Positions 8,333-15,099 of a stretch of 64,000 nucleotides of DNA are shown here, piece by piece. The translations under genes were made by a program, and so were the position numbers. Origin of the DNA: Actinomycetes bacterium (GTDB taxonomy: Bacteria > Actinomycetota > Coriobacteriia > Anaerosomatales > Anaerosomataceae); assembly GCA_022839745.1 (NCBI GenBank), contig JALHJB010000011.1:47502-111501 (forward strand). The letters are read 5' to 3'. Below the pieces are notes generated by a model. That model had not been told where the DNA came from, made no database searches, and saw only the letters and a program-made list of their open reading frames with translations. The stretch's first letter is position 1; each line of letters starts with the position of its first letter.

Positions 8333-8998
8333 CTATGAGGTTGTCAAGAACCCGAGCCGCCTGTTGATCGCGTCAAGCGTGGCCCGGACGATGGAGTCTT
8401 TGTCGTTCTGGCGCACGAGCGCCGATCCGGCGAAGGCTTGCTCGCCAAGCGAGGTCACGAGCACCACACACGAGACGGCAACGCTCTCGCGTCCGAGGCG
8501 GATGATCTCTACGTCCTCGAGCGCAAAGGTGAACGCGCCTTGCAGGTACTGCGCGATGGCATCGAGCGTGGCCTCGGCCACCAGCCGTTCGCGTCCGGTA
8601 CGGCTCGCCGGTCCCGTGGCCTTGCCCACGTAGAGCTCGCCCTCGAGGTCGAGCGACACGGCGATGTTCACATACACGCCAGCAACCTCGGCGTTGATGC
8701 TCTTGATCTGCGCCCTCGCGTGCGGCTTGACGACGTCCTCGGCCTGCGGCACAGACTTCTGGCCAAGCTGCGCGATGGAGATCTTCTTGTGGTCGATCGC
8801 GATACCAAAGGCGGCCATCAACGTGGACTCGATGTCGCGGACCAGCTGCTTGGGGGCCTTCGTGGGGAGTGCGAGCACGTGTACTTCGTCGATCACCCCG
8901 AAGTCGGAGGTCACAACGCGTGCGGCACGGATCTCTGAGACCTGTGCGAGTGCCGCTTCGATCTCGGCGATGAGCGAGGGAGTTACCACCGGGTTCAT
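8333..8998 (-). CDS. Conserved-looking cytoplasmic protein of unknown function
   Basis: I do not recognise this 221-residue protein by name. It is soluble, with no signal peptide, and looks like two alpha/beta modules. Residues ~5-75 (IEAALAQVSEIRAARVV...) are followed by a short linker and a C-terminal module with repeating beta strands and the helix motif RLVAEATLDAIAQYL. The same helix pattern recurs as SIVRATLDAINRRLGF at the end. The RLVAEATLDAI style resembles small-molecule-binding regulatory domains such as that of LeuA, which is only a loose resemblance. The ATG at 8998 has AAGGAG six bases upstream. It sits alone between hpf and the HD-GYP leader. Confidence 0.75.
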   Translation of the reverse strand: MNPVVTPSLIAEIEAALAQVSEIRAARVVTSDFGVIDEVHVLALPTKAPKQLVRDIESTLMAAFGIAIDHKKISIAQLGQKSVPQAEDVVKPHARAQIKSINAEVAGVYVNIAVSLDLEGELYVGKATGPASRTGRERLVAEATLDAIAQYLQGAFTFALEDVEIIRLGRESVAVSCVVLVTSLGEQAFAGSALVRQNDKDSIVRATLDAINRRLGFLTTS

Positions 8999-9020
8999 CC
9001 GGGCTCCTTGCTTCAACGTA

Positions 9021-9041
9021 TGCTGCGACTGTGCTGCGACT
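9021..9041. repeat. Tandem 10-bp direct repeat upstream of the unknown gene
   Basis: TGCTGCGACT occurs at 9021-9030 and again at 9032-9041, with one base between, 23-43 bp upstream of the ATG at 8998. Direct repeats one helical turn apart in a leader or promoter suit a regulator site, but two copies of ten bases are modest evidence. Confidence 0.35.
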
Positions 9042-9140
9042 AACCCGCTGCCACGGGTCCCACATCCATCACAGTAGCCACCACGAGCGCGGGCTGTCAA
9101 CCGATGAGCGGCGCATTCCGGCAGTCGGAAACGCGAAAGA

Positions 9141-9156
9141 CGCGGTGAGTGCCGCG
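9141..9156 (-). terminator. Probable terminator after hpf
   Basis: On the minus strand a CGCGG/CCGCG stem with a six-base loop is followed by TCTTTCGCGTTT, about 33 bp after the hpf stop. The stem is short (5 bp), so termination efficiency is uncertain. Confidence 0.45.
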
Positions 9157-9188
9157 CCTTTCTGCATCAATTCCGCGAGAAGTATGTA

Positions 9189-9725
9189 TCACGCGGACGT
9201 GATCAGCCCGTAGTCGCCATCGTGTCGGCGGTAAAGCACGTTGGTGCCCTCCCCGTCCTCGGCGCGGAACACGAAGAAGTCATGCCCCAGAAGCTCCATC
9301 TGGAGCATGGCCTCCTCGGCGCTCATGGGCTTGCTCTCGAGCACCTTGGTCTTCACGATCGCCGGCTCGTCGTCTTCAACGGACGTAGCGACCGGCGCGG
9401 GCATCGGCGCGCCCTTGGTGTGCCGGTCGACGATCTTGGTCTTGTACTTGCGAACCTGCCGCTCCAGCTTCTCGCTCACAAGGTCGATCGCGGCGTACAT
9501 GTCAGACGCCGCCTCCTTGGCGCGGATCGTCGGGCCCTTGGTGTAGATGGTGACCTCGGCCACCTGGCCCTTCTCGATCGAGCGGTTGCGCTCCGTGTAG
9601 AGCTCCACCTCGGCGCTCATCAGCCAGCTGTCGAGGATCTTGGCAACGCGCCCGACCTTACCCTCGGCATACTCGCGGATGGCAGGGGTGACGTCCATGC
9701 GCCGGCCCTTCACGATCATCTGCAT
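9189..9725 (-). CDS. hpf: Long-form ribosome hibernation promoting factor (HPF/RaiA)
   Basis: This 178-residue cytoplasmic protein binds the 30S decoding region and pairs ribosomes into inactive 100S dimers in stationary phase. Residues 1-100 are the beta-alpha-beta-beta-beta-alpha fold (MQMIVKGRRMDVTPAIREYAEGKV...). After a Pro/Glu linker, residues ~125-178 are the long-form C-terminal dimerisation domain with EEAMLQMELLGHDFFVFR and YRRHDGDYGLI. The length is normal for the long form. The ATG at 9725 has AAGGAGG six bases upstream. A terminator hairpin precedes it, so it likely has its own promoter. It belongs to the comF-hpf-secA neighbourhood, here with a transporter inserted. Confidence 0.96.
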   Translation of the reverse strand: MQMIVKGRRMDVTPAIREYAEGKVGRVAKILDSWLMSAEVELYTERNRSIEKGQVAEVTIYTKGPTIRAKEAASDMYAAIDLVSEKLERQVRKYKTKIVDRHTKGAPMPAPVATSVEDDEPAIVKTKVLESKPMSAEEAMLQMELLGHDFFVFRAEDGEGTNVLYRRHDGDYGLITSA

Positions 9726-9766
9726 ACCGCATCCTCCTTCGTAGTGGTCCGGTCATTAAGAAGATA

Positions 9767-9791
9767 CCCGCCGGGGCTTGCTTCCGGCGGG
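9767..9791. repeat. Stem-loop in the hpf 5' region
   Basis: Arms 9767-9774 (CCCGCCGG) and 9784-9791 (CCGGCGGG) form an 8-bp GC stem with a nine-base loop about 40 bp upstream of the hpf start. It may be a second terminator stem for the transporter operon or part of the hpf leader. Confidence 0.4.
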
Positions 9792-9819
9792 GTGCACCGC
9801 GATCTCCATAGAATACATA

Positions 9820-9850
9820 CGAGCGGCTCCGCTGTGAGGCGGGCCGCTCG
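9820..9850 (-). terminator. Terminator of the amino-acid ABC transporter operon
   Basis: On the minus strand CGAGCGGC pairs with GCCGCTCG (8 bp, 15-base loop) and is followed by the T-rich TATGTATTCTAT. It begins 20 bp after the ATPase stop codon. Confidence 0.6.
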
Positions 9851-9870
9851 CATGCGTTTCTCCCCGTTGG

Positions 9871-10605
9871 TTACGAGATGTGACCCAGAAAGTCCTGCGT
9901 GCGCTCGTTCTGCGGATTGTCGAACACCTCGGAGGGTGTCCCCTCCTCCACGATCACGCCGCCGTCCATGAACACGGCACGGGTGGCGACGTCGCGGGCA
10001 AAGCCCATCTCGTGCGTGACCACAAGCATCGTCATCCCCGCGAGCGCCAGCTCCTTCATGACGTCGAGCACACCGCGCACCAACTCGGGGTCGAGCGCCG
10101 AGGTGACCTCATCGAAGAGCATCACGTGTGGATCCATCGCGAGCGCACGGGCGATAGCCACGCGCTGTTGCTGGCCGCCGGAGAGCTGCGAGGGAAAGTA
10201 GTCCACGCGGTCGGCCAAGCCCACGCGCGTGAGCTTCTCGATCGCGATCCGTTCAGCCTCGGCCTTGTCGCGCTTGAGCACCTTGCGCTGCGCAAGCATC
10301 ACGTTGCCCTTGGCGGTGAGGTGCGGGAAGAGGTTGAAGCTCTGGAACACCATCCCGATCTTTTCGCGCACCTCGTTGATGTCGGTCTTGGGGTGGTTCA
10401 CCTGCCTGTCCTCGAACCAGATCTCACCACCGGTCGGTTCCTCGAGTCGGTTCACGCATCGGAGCAGGGTGGACTTGCCCGAGCCGCTTGGCCCGAGGAT
10501 GACCACCACTTCGCCCTTCTGGACGTCCATGTCTACGCCCTTGAGCACCTCGAGGGCGCCAAAAGACTTCTGCAGGTTCTTGATGCGCAAGATCGCATCA
10601 GCCAT
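9871..10605 (-). CDS. glnQ: Polar amino-acid ABC transporter ATP-binding protein (GlnQ family)
   Basis: This cytoplasmic ATPase subunit of a polar amino-acid uptake system has the full set of motifs. From the start used here these are Walker A GPSGSGKST (38-46), Q-loop VFQSFNLFPH, signature LSGGQ (141-145), Walker B/D-loop MLFDEVTSALD, and the switch histidine in VVTHEMGF. I choose the ATG at 10605, which has GAGGTGA five bases upstream. A GTG at 10614 that overlaps the permease stop is the alternative. It is the last gene of the transporter cluster, followed by a terminator. Substrate is a polar amino acid by family; the exact one is not readable. Confidence 0.95.
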   Translation of the reverse strand: MADAILRIKNLQKSFGALEVLKGVDMDVQKGEVVVILGPSGSGKSTLLRCVNRLEEPTGGEIWFEDRQVNHPKTDINEVREKIGMVFQSFNLFPHLTAKGNVMLAQRKVLKRDKAEAERIAIEKLTRVGLADRVDYFPSQLSGGQQQRVAIARALAMDPHVMLFDEVTSALDPELVRGVLDVMKELALAGMTMLVVTHEMGFARDVATRAVFMDGGVIVEEGTPSEVFDNPQNERTQDFLGHIS

Positions 10606-10610
10606 CGCGC

Positions 10611-12005
10611 TCACCTCGATTCGTGTTTAGCCGCGGAGTGTTCGAAGAGCTTCTGTTGCGGATCGCCGGCGGCTGAGCCCAGGCCGGGCGCCACCGAATC
10701 TGCCGGCGCCGGTGCACCCACGCCGAGGAGCACGCCGCGTTTCGCCCTGCCCTTTGGCGGCGACGCCGCGCCATGCTCGCTCTGCGCGAGCTTGGTCTCA
10801 AGCTTGCCCACTAGGTTGATGAGCGGGATGGTCACGATGAGGTAGTAGCCGGCCGCCACCATGAACGCGGTGAGGTTCGCGTTTCGCGCAACGTAGTTCT
10901 GCGAGTACATCATGAGCTCGAAGATGCCCACCGCCGCCAGAAGCGCGGTGTCCTTGAACAGCAGGATGAACTCTGAGGTCATCGTGGGGAGCACGCGCTT
11001 GACGGTCTGCGGGATGATCACGTACTGCATCGCCTGCCAGTAGTTCATGCCGAGCGACGACGCTGCCTCGAACTGCCCCCTGCTGATCGACTGGATGCCC
11101 GCGCGGAAGATCTCGGCGAGATACGCCGACGAGTTGAACGCCAAGACGGCCACCGCGGACGGGAAGTCGGGGATCCTGAGCCCCACCGTCCGGAAGCCGA
11201 TGAAGACGACGAAGATCTGCAAGAACAGCGGCGTGCCACGCACGACGTTGATGTAGATCGATGCGATCCAGCGAACCGGCGGGACCTTCGCCATCTTCAT
11301 GAAGGCGATCAGCAGACCGCCGACGATGGAGATGGGGAACGCGAGGGCTACTAGCGAGAGCGACTTGAGCCAGCCCTTGAAGAGCAGCGGCACGGCGACC
11401 ACGAAATGCTGCGGCTTGAAGAAGATGTCGAAGAACTTCACCGAGGTCCAGGCCTCGACCCAGCCCTGGTTGTCGAGCCAGCGCGCGAGCGCCTCCTCCC
11501 GCGGGGGCGTATCGTACTTCACGGTGAGGCCCTCGTCCTGACGGGTCTCGGTCGAGCCGCCGGGCAAGACCGCCTCGTACTCGATCGGTATCTCGTACGT
11601 GCCGCCGGCCATAGGCGTGAACACGTCGTAGACCTCGATGAACAGGTTGCTCTTGGCAGGAACGATAGGATCGAACGTGATGCTGACCGCACCGGTCTCA
11701 AGGACCTCGAACTCATAGTCGGCCTTGATACGCCGCAGCCCGTCGAGCAGGGTGAGCTCGATGTAGACGTCGTCGGTGTCGAACCCCTCCGGGAAGAGGA
11801 AGTCGATGCGGCCGACACCAGCGTCTTCGTCGGCGGTTGCCTGGTAGGTGAACCGGGTGCGAGCGCCGCCGATCTTCTGGTCGATCGTGAGGCGGCTGGT
11901 GGTCATCGCGATCGCCGGGGCTGCCACCGAGAGGAGCATCACAAGCAAGAGGGCACCCACTGCGACCCTGTTGAGCCGCGTGGATCGTGCGAGGCGGTCA
12001 CGCAT
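10611..12005 (-). CDS. Polar amino-acid ABC permease with a fused exported N-terminal domain
   Basis: Residues ~195-415 are a normal HisM/GlnP-type permease with about five helices and the ATPase-contact loop EAASSLGMNYWQAMQYVIIP. What is unusual is the front. A signal-like segment (residues ~10-34, ending PAIAM) is followed by ~150 predominantly beta residues (MTTSRLTIDQKIGG... to VKYDTPPREE) that should lie outside the membrane, then an aromatic linker. The protein is 464 residues against about 220 for the usual subunit. The extra domain is not a recognisable solute-binding domain, because separate binding proteins are encoded upstream. The C-terminal ~45 residues are Pro/Ala-rich. The ATG has GGGGAT upstream. 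Confidence 0.9.
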   Translation of the reverse strand: MRDRLARSTRLNRVAVGALLLVMLLSVAAPAIAMTTSRLTIDQKIGGARTRFTYQATADEDAGVGRIDFLFPEGFDTDDVYIELTLLDGLRRIKADYEFEVLETGAVSITFDPIVPAKSNLFIEVYDVFTPMAGGTYEIPIEYEAVLPGGSTETRQDEGLTVKYDTPPREEALARWLDNQGWVEAWTSVKFFDIFFKPQHFVVAVPLLFKGWLKSLSLVALAFPISIVGGLLIAFMKMAKVPPVRWIASIYINVVRGTPLFLQIFVVFIGFRTVGLRIPDFPSAVAVLAFNSSAYLAEIFRAGIQSISRGQFEAASSLGMNYWQAMQYVIIPQTVKRVLPTMTSEFILLFKDTALLAAVGIFELMMYSQNYVARNANLTAFMVAAGYYLIVTIPLINLVGKLETKLAQSEHGAASPPKGRAKRGVLLGVGAPAPADSVAPGLGSAAGDPQQKLFEHSAAKHESR

Positions 12006-12036
12006 GGGCGGATCCCCATTCCTGTCCGTGATGTCA

Positions 12037-12069
12037 CGAGGGACCCCCTGAAGGTCAGGGAGTCCCTCG
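12037..12069 (-). terminator. Intercistronic stem-loop between binding protein and permease
   Basis: An outer stem CGAGGGAC/GTCCCTCG encloses an inner stem CCCTGA/TCAGGG with a three-base loop, giving about 14 bp. There is no U-tract, so it is better seen as a processing or attenuating hairpin. Such a hairpin would leave more mRNA for the binding protein than for the permease and ATPase. Confidence 0.5.
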
Positions 12070-12130
12070 CAGAATACCGCATCGTCTGCTGCCTCTGCAT
12101 CACTTTATGCAGACGCAGTGGATAAGCGCC

Positions 12131-12970
12131 CTACTCAGGCGCGATGCCGAACCACTTCTCGTAGATCTCGGCATAGGTGCCGTCGGCACGAAGCTCGGCG
12201 AGCGCCTCATTGATGGCGTCGCGGAGCGCGGGGTTGTCCTTGCTCACCGCAAAGCCATACTGCTCGCCCGTGGGAATCTGGGCGACGATCTCAAGACCGC
12301 GCGAGTCCTCCTTGAGGAGCTCGGTCGAGACCGGCAGGTCGTTCACGATCGCGTCGACGTTACCGGCGGCCGCGGCCGAGAAGGCCTCGGTGGCGTTCTT
12401 GAAGGGCACCAGCTGGGCATCCGGCACGTTCTCCTGGGCCCACGCCTCGCCGGTGGTTCCCGACTGCACGCCGATCTTCTTGCCGGCAAGGTCCTCAGGA
12501 CCGTTGTATACGGAACCGGCCTTCATGACCACCGACTGGTTCGAGTCGTAGTACGGATCGCAAAAGTCTATCTCCGCCTGGCGCTCCGGCTTGATCGTCA
12601 TGCCCGAGGCGATGACGTCGAACTTGCCGCCGGCCTTGAGCGTTGGGATCAGCGTGTCGAAGATCTCGGTCATGAAGACGACCTCGAGACCCAGCTTCTC
12701 GCCGATGGCGTTCATGAGGTCGACGTCGAAGCCCTCGGCCACGTCACCGTTCATCGACTCGAACGGCGGGAACGCGGTGTCGGAGCCAACCAGCAGCTTG
12801 CCTTCCTCGACCAGGACGAACTCCTCGGCAGCAGGCTCGGCGCCTTCGTCCGTGGTTCCTTCCGTGGTCTCTGGCTCTTCCTCGTCCGCCGCACAGCCGG
12901 TCAGCGCGAACATGCTGAACGTCAGTGCGAGGGCCATGAAGAGAGCTACGAACTTCTTCGCCTTGCTCAT
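12131..12970 (-). CDS. Amino-acid ABC transporter substrate-binding lipoprotein
   Basis: This 279-residue exported lipoprotein has a lysine-rich N-terminus, a hydrophobic stretch and a lipobox LTGC with the lipidated Cys at 26. An acidic linker (residues 27-50) leads to the SBP_bac_3 fold (VGSDTAFPPFES, GFDVDLMNAIGEKLG, VIASGMTIKPERQ, IGVQSGTTGEAWA, YGFAVSKDNP). It captures a polar amino acid outside the membrane and hands it to the permease. The ATG has AAGGAGG upstream. A TATAGT -10 lies about 64 bp upstream, so it can be transcribed apart from the second binding protein further upstream. Confidence 0.95.
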   Translation of the reverse strand: MSKAKKFVALFMALALTFSMFALTGCAADEEEPETTEGTTDEGAEPAAEEFVLVEEGKLLVGSDTAFPPFESMNGDVAEGFDVDLMNAIGEKLGLEVVFMTEIFDTLIPTLKAGGKFDVIASGMTIKPERQAEIDFCDPYYDSNQSVVMKAGSVYNGPEDLAGKKIGVQSGTTGEAWAQENVPDAQLVPFKNATEAFSAAAAGNVDAIVNDLPVSTELLKEDSRGLEIVAQIPTGEQYGFAVSKDNPALRDAINEALAELRADGTYAEIYEKWFGIAPE

Positions 12971-13033
12971 GGAGCCTCCTTTGACTGCCGGATGCCGGGG
13001 CCACCCCGTGTCCCCGTGTTACATCGATGCATA

Positions 13034-13039
13034 ACTATA
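13034..13039 (-). promoter_or_regulatory. -10 element (TATAGT) before the binding-protein gene
   Basis: On the minus strand TATAGT stands 64-69 bp upstream of the ATG at 12970. The only -35-like hexamer (TTCACG) is 19 bp away, so the call rests mainly on the -10. The 224-bp gap 12971-13194 also holds two copies of AGCGTCAGTCG near 13149 and 13190. Confidence 0.4.
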
Positions 13040-13194
13040 CCGCACCGAGAGCACGCTGCGTGAATGCCCGGCAGAATATCCATGGATGAACGGCGAATAT
13101 GCAGTGGTTGGCTACGCTGGCGGAACACCACCAGCGCGCCTATGCAGACAGCGTCAGTCGGCAGATCGTGACGGACGACCGCACGGAGTCAGCG

Positions 13195-14034
13195 TCAGTC
13201 GCCCGCCGGGGTCTGCGACACCGTGAGTTGCGGCAGGTCGCCGACCCACTTGCGCCTGATCGTCTGCAGCACGCCGTCGGCGGCCATCGCGTCGAGCGTG
13301 CCGCGCACCGCGGCCTCGAGCTCGGCCGCGTCCTTGCGCACCGCGATCCCGAGCGGCTGCGCGTCGCCGAACTGCCCGGCGAATGCGATGCCCGGATAGT
13401 CGCGCGCGATATACGCGCCGATGACAGCGCCGGAAGCGATCACGTCCACGTCGCCGGCCTTGAGGGCGTCGAAGGCCCCCTTGAGCGTGTCGAAGCCGGT
13501 CACCGCTCCCTCGCCCAGCTCGGCCTCAAGCGCCCAGAACGCGGCGCTCCCCGTCTGGGCGCCGACGCGCAGCGACGCCACCTGCTCGATCGTCAGCGTG
13601 GCGACCTCGGACCCCTCGGCAGGAGTCGTTGCGAAGAATGCGGGGCCGTCGACGATGTAGCTGCCAGCGGTGGTCACATCAGCCAGCACGGCATCGGTGA
13701 TCGGCACCGCGCCGAGCATCACGTCAACCGTGCCATCGCCGAGCGCCGAGGCCATGCCCGAGGGCTTCACGTCCACGACCTCGAGCCGGAGCCCGAGACG
13801 TTCGGCGATCGCCGCTGCCACATCGATGTCGATGCCAGCGTTCACGCCGTCATCCGTGCCGGCGAACGGCGGATACGACAGGTCGACGCCCACTTTGAGC
13901 ACGCCGGCATCGCCGATCACGGGCGGTTCGACCACCGGAACGAGTTCAGGTTCCTCGGTCTTGGGCTCACAACCGATCAACCCGAAAGCGAGCACGACCA
14001 CTAGCAACGCGGCAACCGCACGAGATGGTTTCAC
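13195..14034 (-). CDS. Second SBP_bac_3 substrate-binding lipoprotein
   Basis: This is a 279-residue lipoprotein with lipobox LIGC (Cys 22), a Pro/Glu linker and a family-3 binding fold (VGVDLSYPPFAG, GIDIDVAAAIAERLG, MLGAVPITDA, RVGAQTGSAAFWAL). It is diverged from the binding protein at 12131-12970, so the two probably bring different ligands to the same permease/ATPase. The family's usual Arg in the ligand site (as in ...MTIKPERQ of its neighbour) is replaced here by VPITDAVLAD, so a non-classical ligand is possible. Start is GTG at 14034 with GGAGGG nine bases upstream. It lies just downstream of the structured RNA. Confidence 0.92.
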   Translation of the reverse strand: MKPSRAVAALLVVVLAFGLIGCEPKTEEPELVPVVEPPVIGDAGVLKVGVDLSYPPFAGTDDGVNAGIDIDVAAAIAERLGLRLEVVDVKPSGMASALGDGTVDVMLGAVPITDAVLADVTTAGSYIVDGPAFFATTPAEGSEVATLTIEQVASLRVGAQTGSAAFWALEAELGEGAVTGFDTLKGAFDALKAGDVDVIASGAVIGAYIARDYPGIAFAGQFGDAQPLGIAVRKDAAELEAAVRGTLDAMAADGVLQTIRRKWVGDLPQLTVSQTPAGD

Positions 14035-14076
14035 CGGCCTGGCTCCCTCCGCACATGATCGACTTGCCCGCGTGCC

Positions 14077-14090
14077 GCCCCGTAAGGGGC
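14077..14090. repeat. Small hairpin directly after the structured RNA
   Basis: GCCCC and GGGGC flank a four-base loop at 14077-14090, starting at the base next to the RNA's closing stem. There is no U-run. It could be the RNA's last helix or a weak terminator before the binding-protein gene. Confidence 0.4.
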
Positions 14091-14342
14091 GATGCTTTCA
14101 CCCGGCTGACCTGGTCTTTGGCCCCACACCCGCATACCGGGGCTTCCGCAAGACCGCAGTCTCACTACCGGCCCTCTCGCCCGCATCGGCCTTGCGGCTG
14201 GTACGAGCGGTACGACTTACCCCTAAGGCGCGCCATGCTCACGACGAGGCTTGGCCTCGCGCTTACGTGGGTCCTTTCGGCCGCGCCTACCTTGGACTAG
14301 GGCGCTTGCGCGCCCGCAACCACAGACCCGGGTGAAAGCATC
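14091..14342 (-). ncRNA. Structured non-coding RNA, candidate raiA RNA
   Basis: The ends 14091-14105 and 14328-14342 are perfectly complementary over 15 bp and close a 252-nt domain. Read on the minus strand the interior folds readily. GGGCGC-GCAA-GCGCCC lies at 14300-14315. A 7-bp stem AGGCGCG/CGCGCCT (14226-14232 with 14282-14288) encloses CGAGGC-CAA-GCCTCG at 14245-14259 and a GAAA-capped arm near 14272-14284. A further GCAA-capped arm, GCCGCAAGGC, also appears. Three GNRA loops appear only on the minus strand, which sets the direction. An extended -10 sits right before the 5' end. From memory, raiA RNAs of Actinomycetota and Bacillota occur near comF and hpf/raiA. Here comF is immediately upstream and hpf is downstream in the same orientation. 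The class assignment is inference; that a folded RNA is encoded is well supported. Confidence 0.72.
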
Positions 14343-14345
14343 TGC

Positions 14346-14354
14346 AGTGTAGCA
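14346..14354 (-). promoter_or_regulatory. Extended -10 element for the structured RNA
   Basis: The minus strand reads TGCTACACT (TGn plus TACACT). Initiation 6-7 bases downstream would fall at about 14339-14340, within three bases of the first base of the RNA's closing stem. No clear -35. It suggests the RNA is transcribed independently of comF. Confidence 0.5.
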
Positions 14355-14371
14355 GGTGTCGCCGGGCCGCT

Positions 14372-15073
14372 TCACGCATCTGCTCGCATCGCACGGGCCA
14401 CCACCAGCGCGCGCACCTCCACCACACCCGCCGCGCGCAGCACCCGTGCCGCGGCATCGAGCGTGGCACCAGTGGTGAGCACGTCGTCAACCAGCACGAC
14501 ACGCGCCGGGACCTCCGCCTCCCGCTCCCATCCCCTCGGCCGCGCGAGACGGAACGCGCCGGCTCGGTTCGCGAACCGCTCCTGCCTGCCGAGCGAACGC
14601 TGATCGGCCACGGGCGATGACTCGAGCAGGCGTATGGTGGGCATGCCCCTAAGCTCGCCGAGCGTCAGCGCGAGATCCACAGCATGGTCGAAACCACGCC
14701 GACGCACGGCCGCCGGCGAGGCCGGAACGGGCACGATCGCGCATGAGGGGTCGACCCATCCGTCCGCGCGTTCGGCAAGCAGCCCGGCGAGCAGACCCGC
14801 GTACCGGCGTTCACCGCCGTCTTTCAGGAGCACCACCGCGCGCGACACCGGATGCTCCAGCAGCGTTGCCGCGTACGCCGAATCGAACGCGAACGTCCGG
14901 CCACGGCACTCGGCACAACCCGATGGCCGGGCCACGGGCGCGCCGCACCGCACACACGCCGCGCGAGGATCGATCCGTCGCACCTCGGCAGCGCACGCAT
15001 CGCACAGGAGAGAGCCCGGGCGATCGCACCCCGCGCACCGCGGCGGGAAGACAAGGTCGAGAAGCGCGTGCAT
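14372..15073 (-). CDS. comF: ComF family phosphoribosyltransferase-like protein
   Basis: ComF proteins act in natural transformation in the cytoplasm, at DNA uptake. This one has an N-terminal zinc finger (FPPRCAGCDR, LLCDAC, CVRCGA, CAEC) and a C-terminal type-I phosphoribosyltransferase fold with the PRPP loop VVLVDDVLTTGAT. I choose the ATG at 15073 (MHALLDLVFPPRC) because GGGAGGGGG lies just upstream and family members begin this way. An in-frame ATG at 15103 overlaps the upstream stop. A 12-bp hairpin spans this start region. 233 residues is normal. The structured RNA follows 30 bp after the stop. Confidence 0.92.
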   Translation of the reverse strand: MHALLDLVFPPRCAGCDRPGSLLCDACAAEVRRIDPRAACVRCGAPVARPSGCAECRGRTFAFDSAYAATLLEHPVSRAVVLLKDGGERRYAGLLAGLLAERADGWVDPSCAIVPVPASPAAVRRRGFDHAVDLALTLGELRGMPTIRLLESSPVADQRSLGRQERFANRAGAFRLARPRGWEREAEVPARVVLVDDVLTTGATLDAAARVLRAAGVVEVRALVVARAMRADA

Positions 15074-15098
15074 ACCGCCCCCTCCCGGGGCGGTATGC
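15070..15098. repeat. 12-bp perfect hairpin over the comF start
   Basis: Arms 15070-15081 and 15087-15098 (GCATACCGCCCC and its complement) are separated by five bases. On the minus strand the 3' arm contains the chosen comF start codon and most of its ribosome site. It could therefore mask comF translation, or stabilise the upstream message. Confidence 0.6.
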
Positions 15099-15099
15099 G

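Noticed and set aside
8342..8347. TTGACA-like -35 hexamer just upstream of the HD-GYP leader
   Set aside because: It lies in the last codons of the unknown gene and no -10 is found at a suitable distance, so it is probably chance.
14091..14342. RNase P RNA, tmRNA, SRP RNA, 6S RNA or a metabolite riboswitch
   Set aside because: The conserved cores I know for RNase P, tmRNA, SRP RNA and cobalamin, TPP, FMN, SAM, c-di-GMP-I, c-di-AMP and fluoride riboswitches were not found on either strand.
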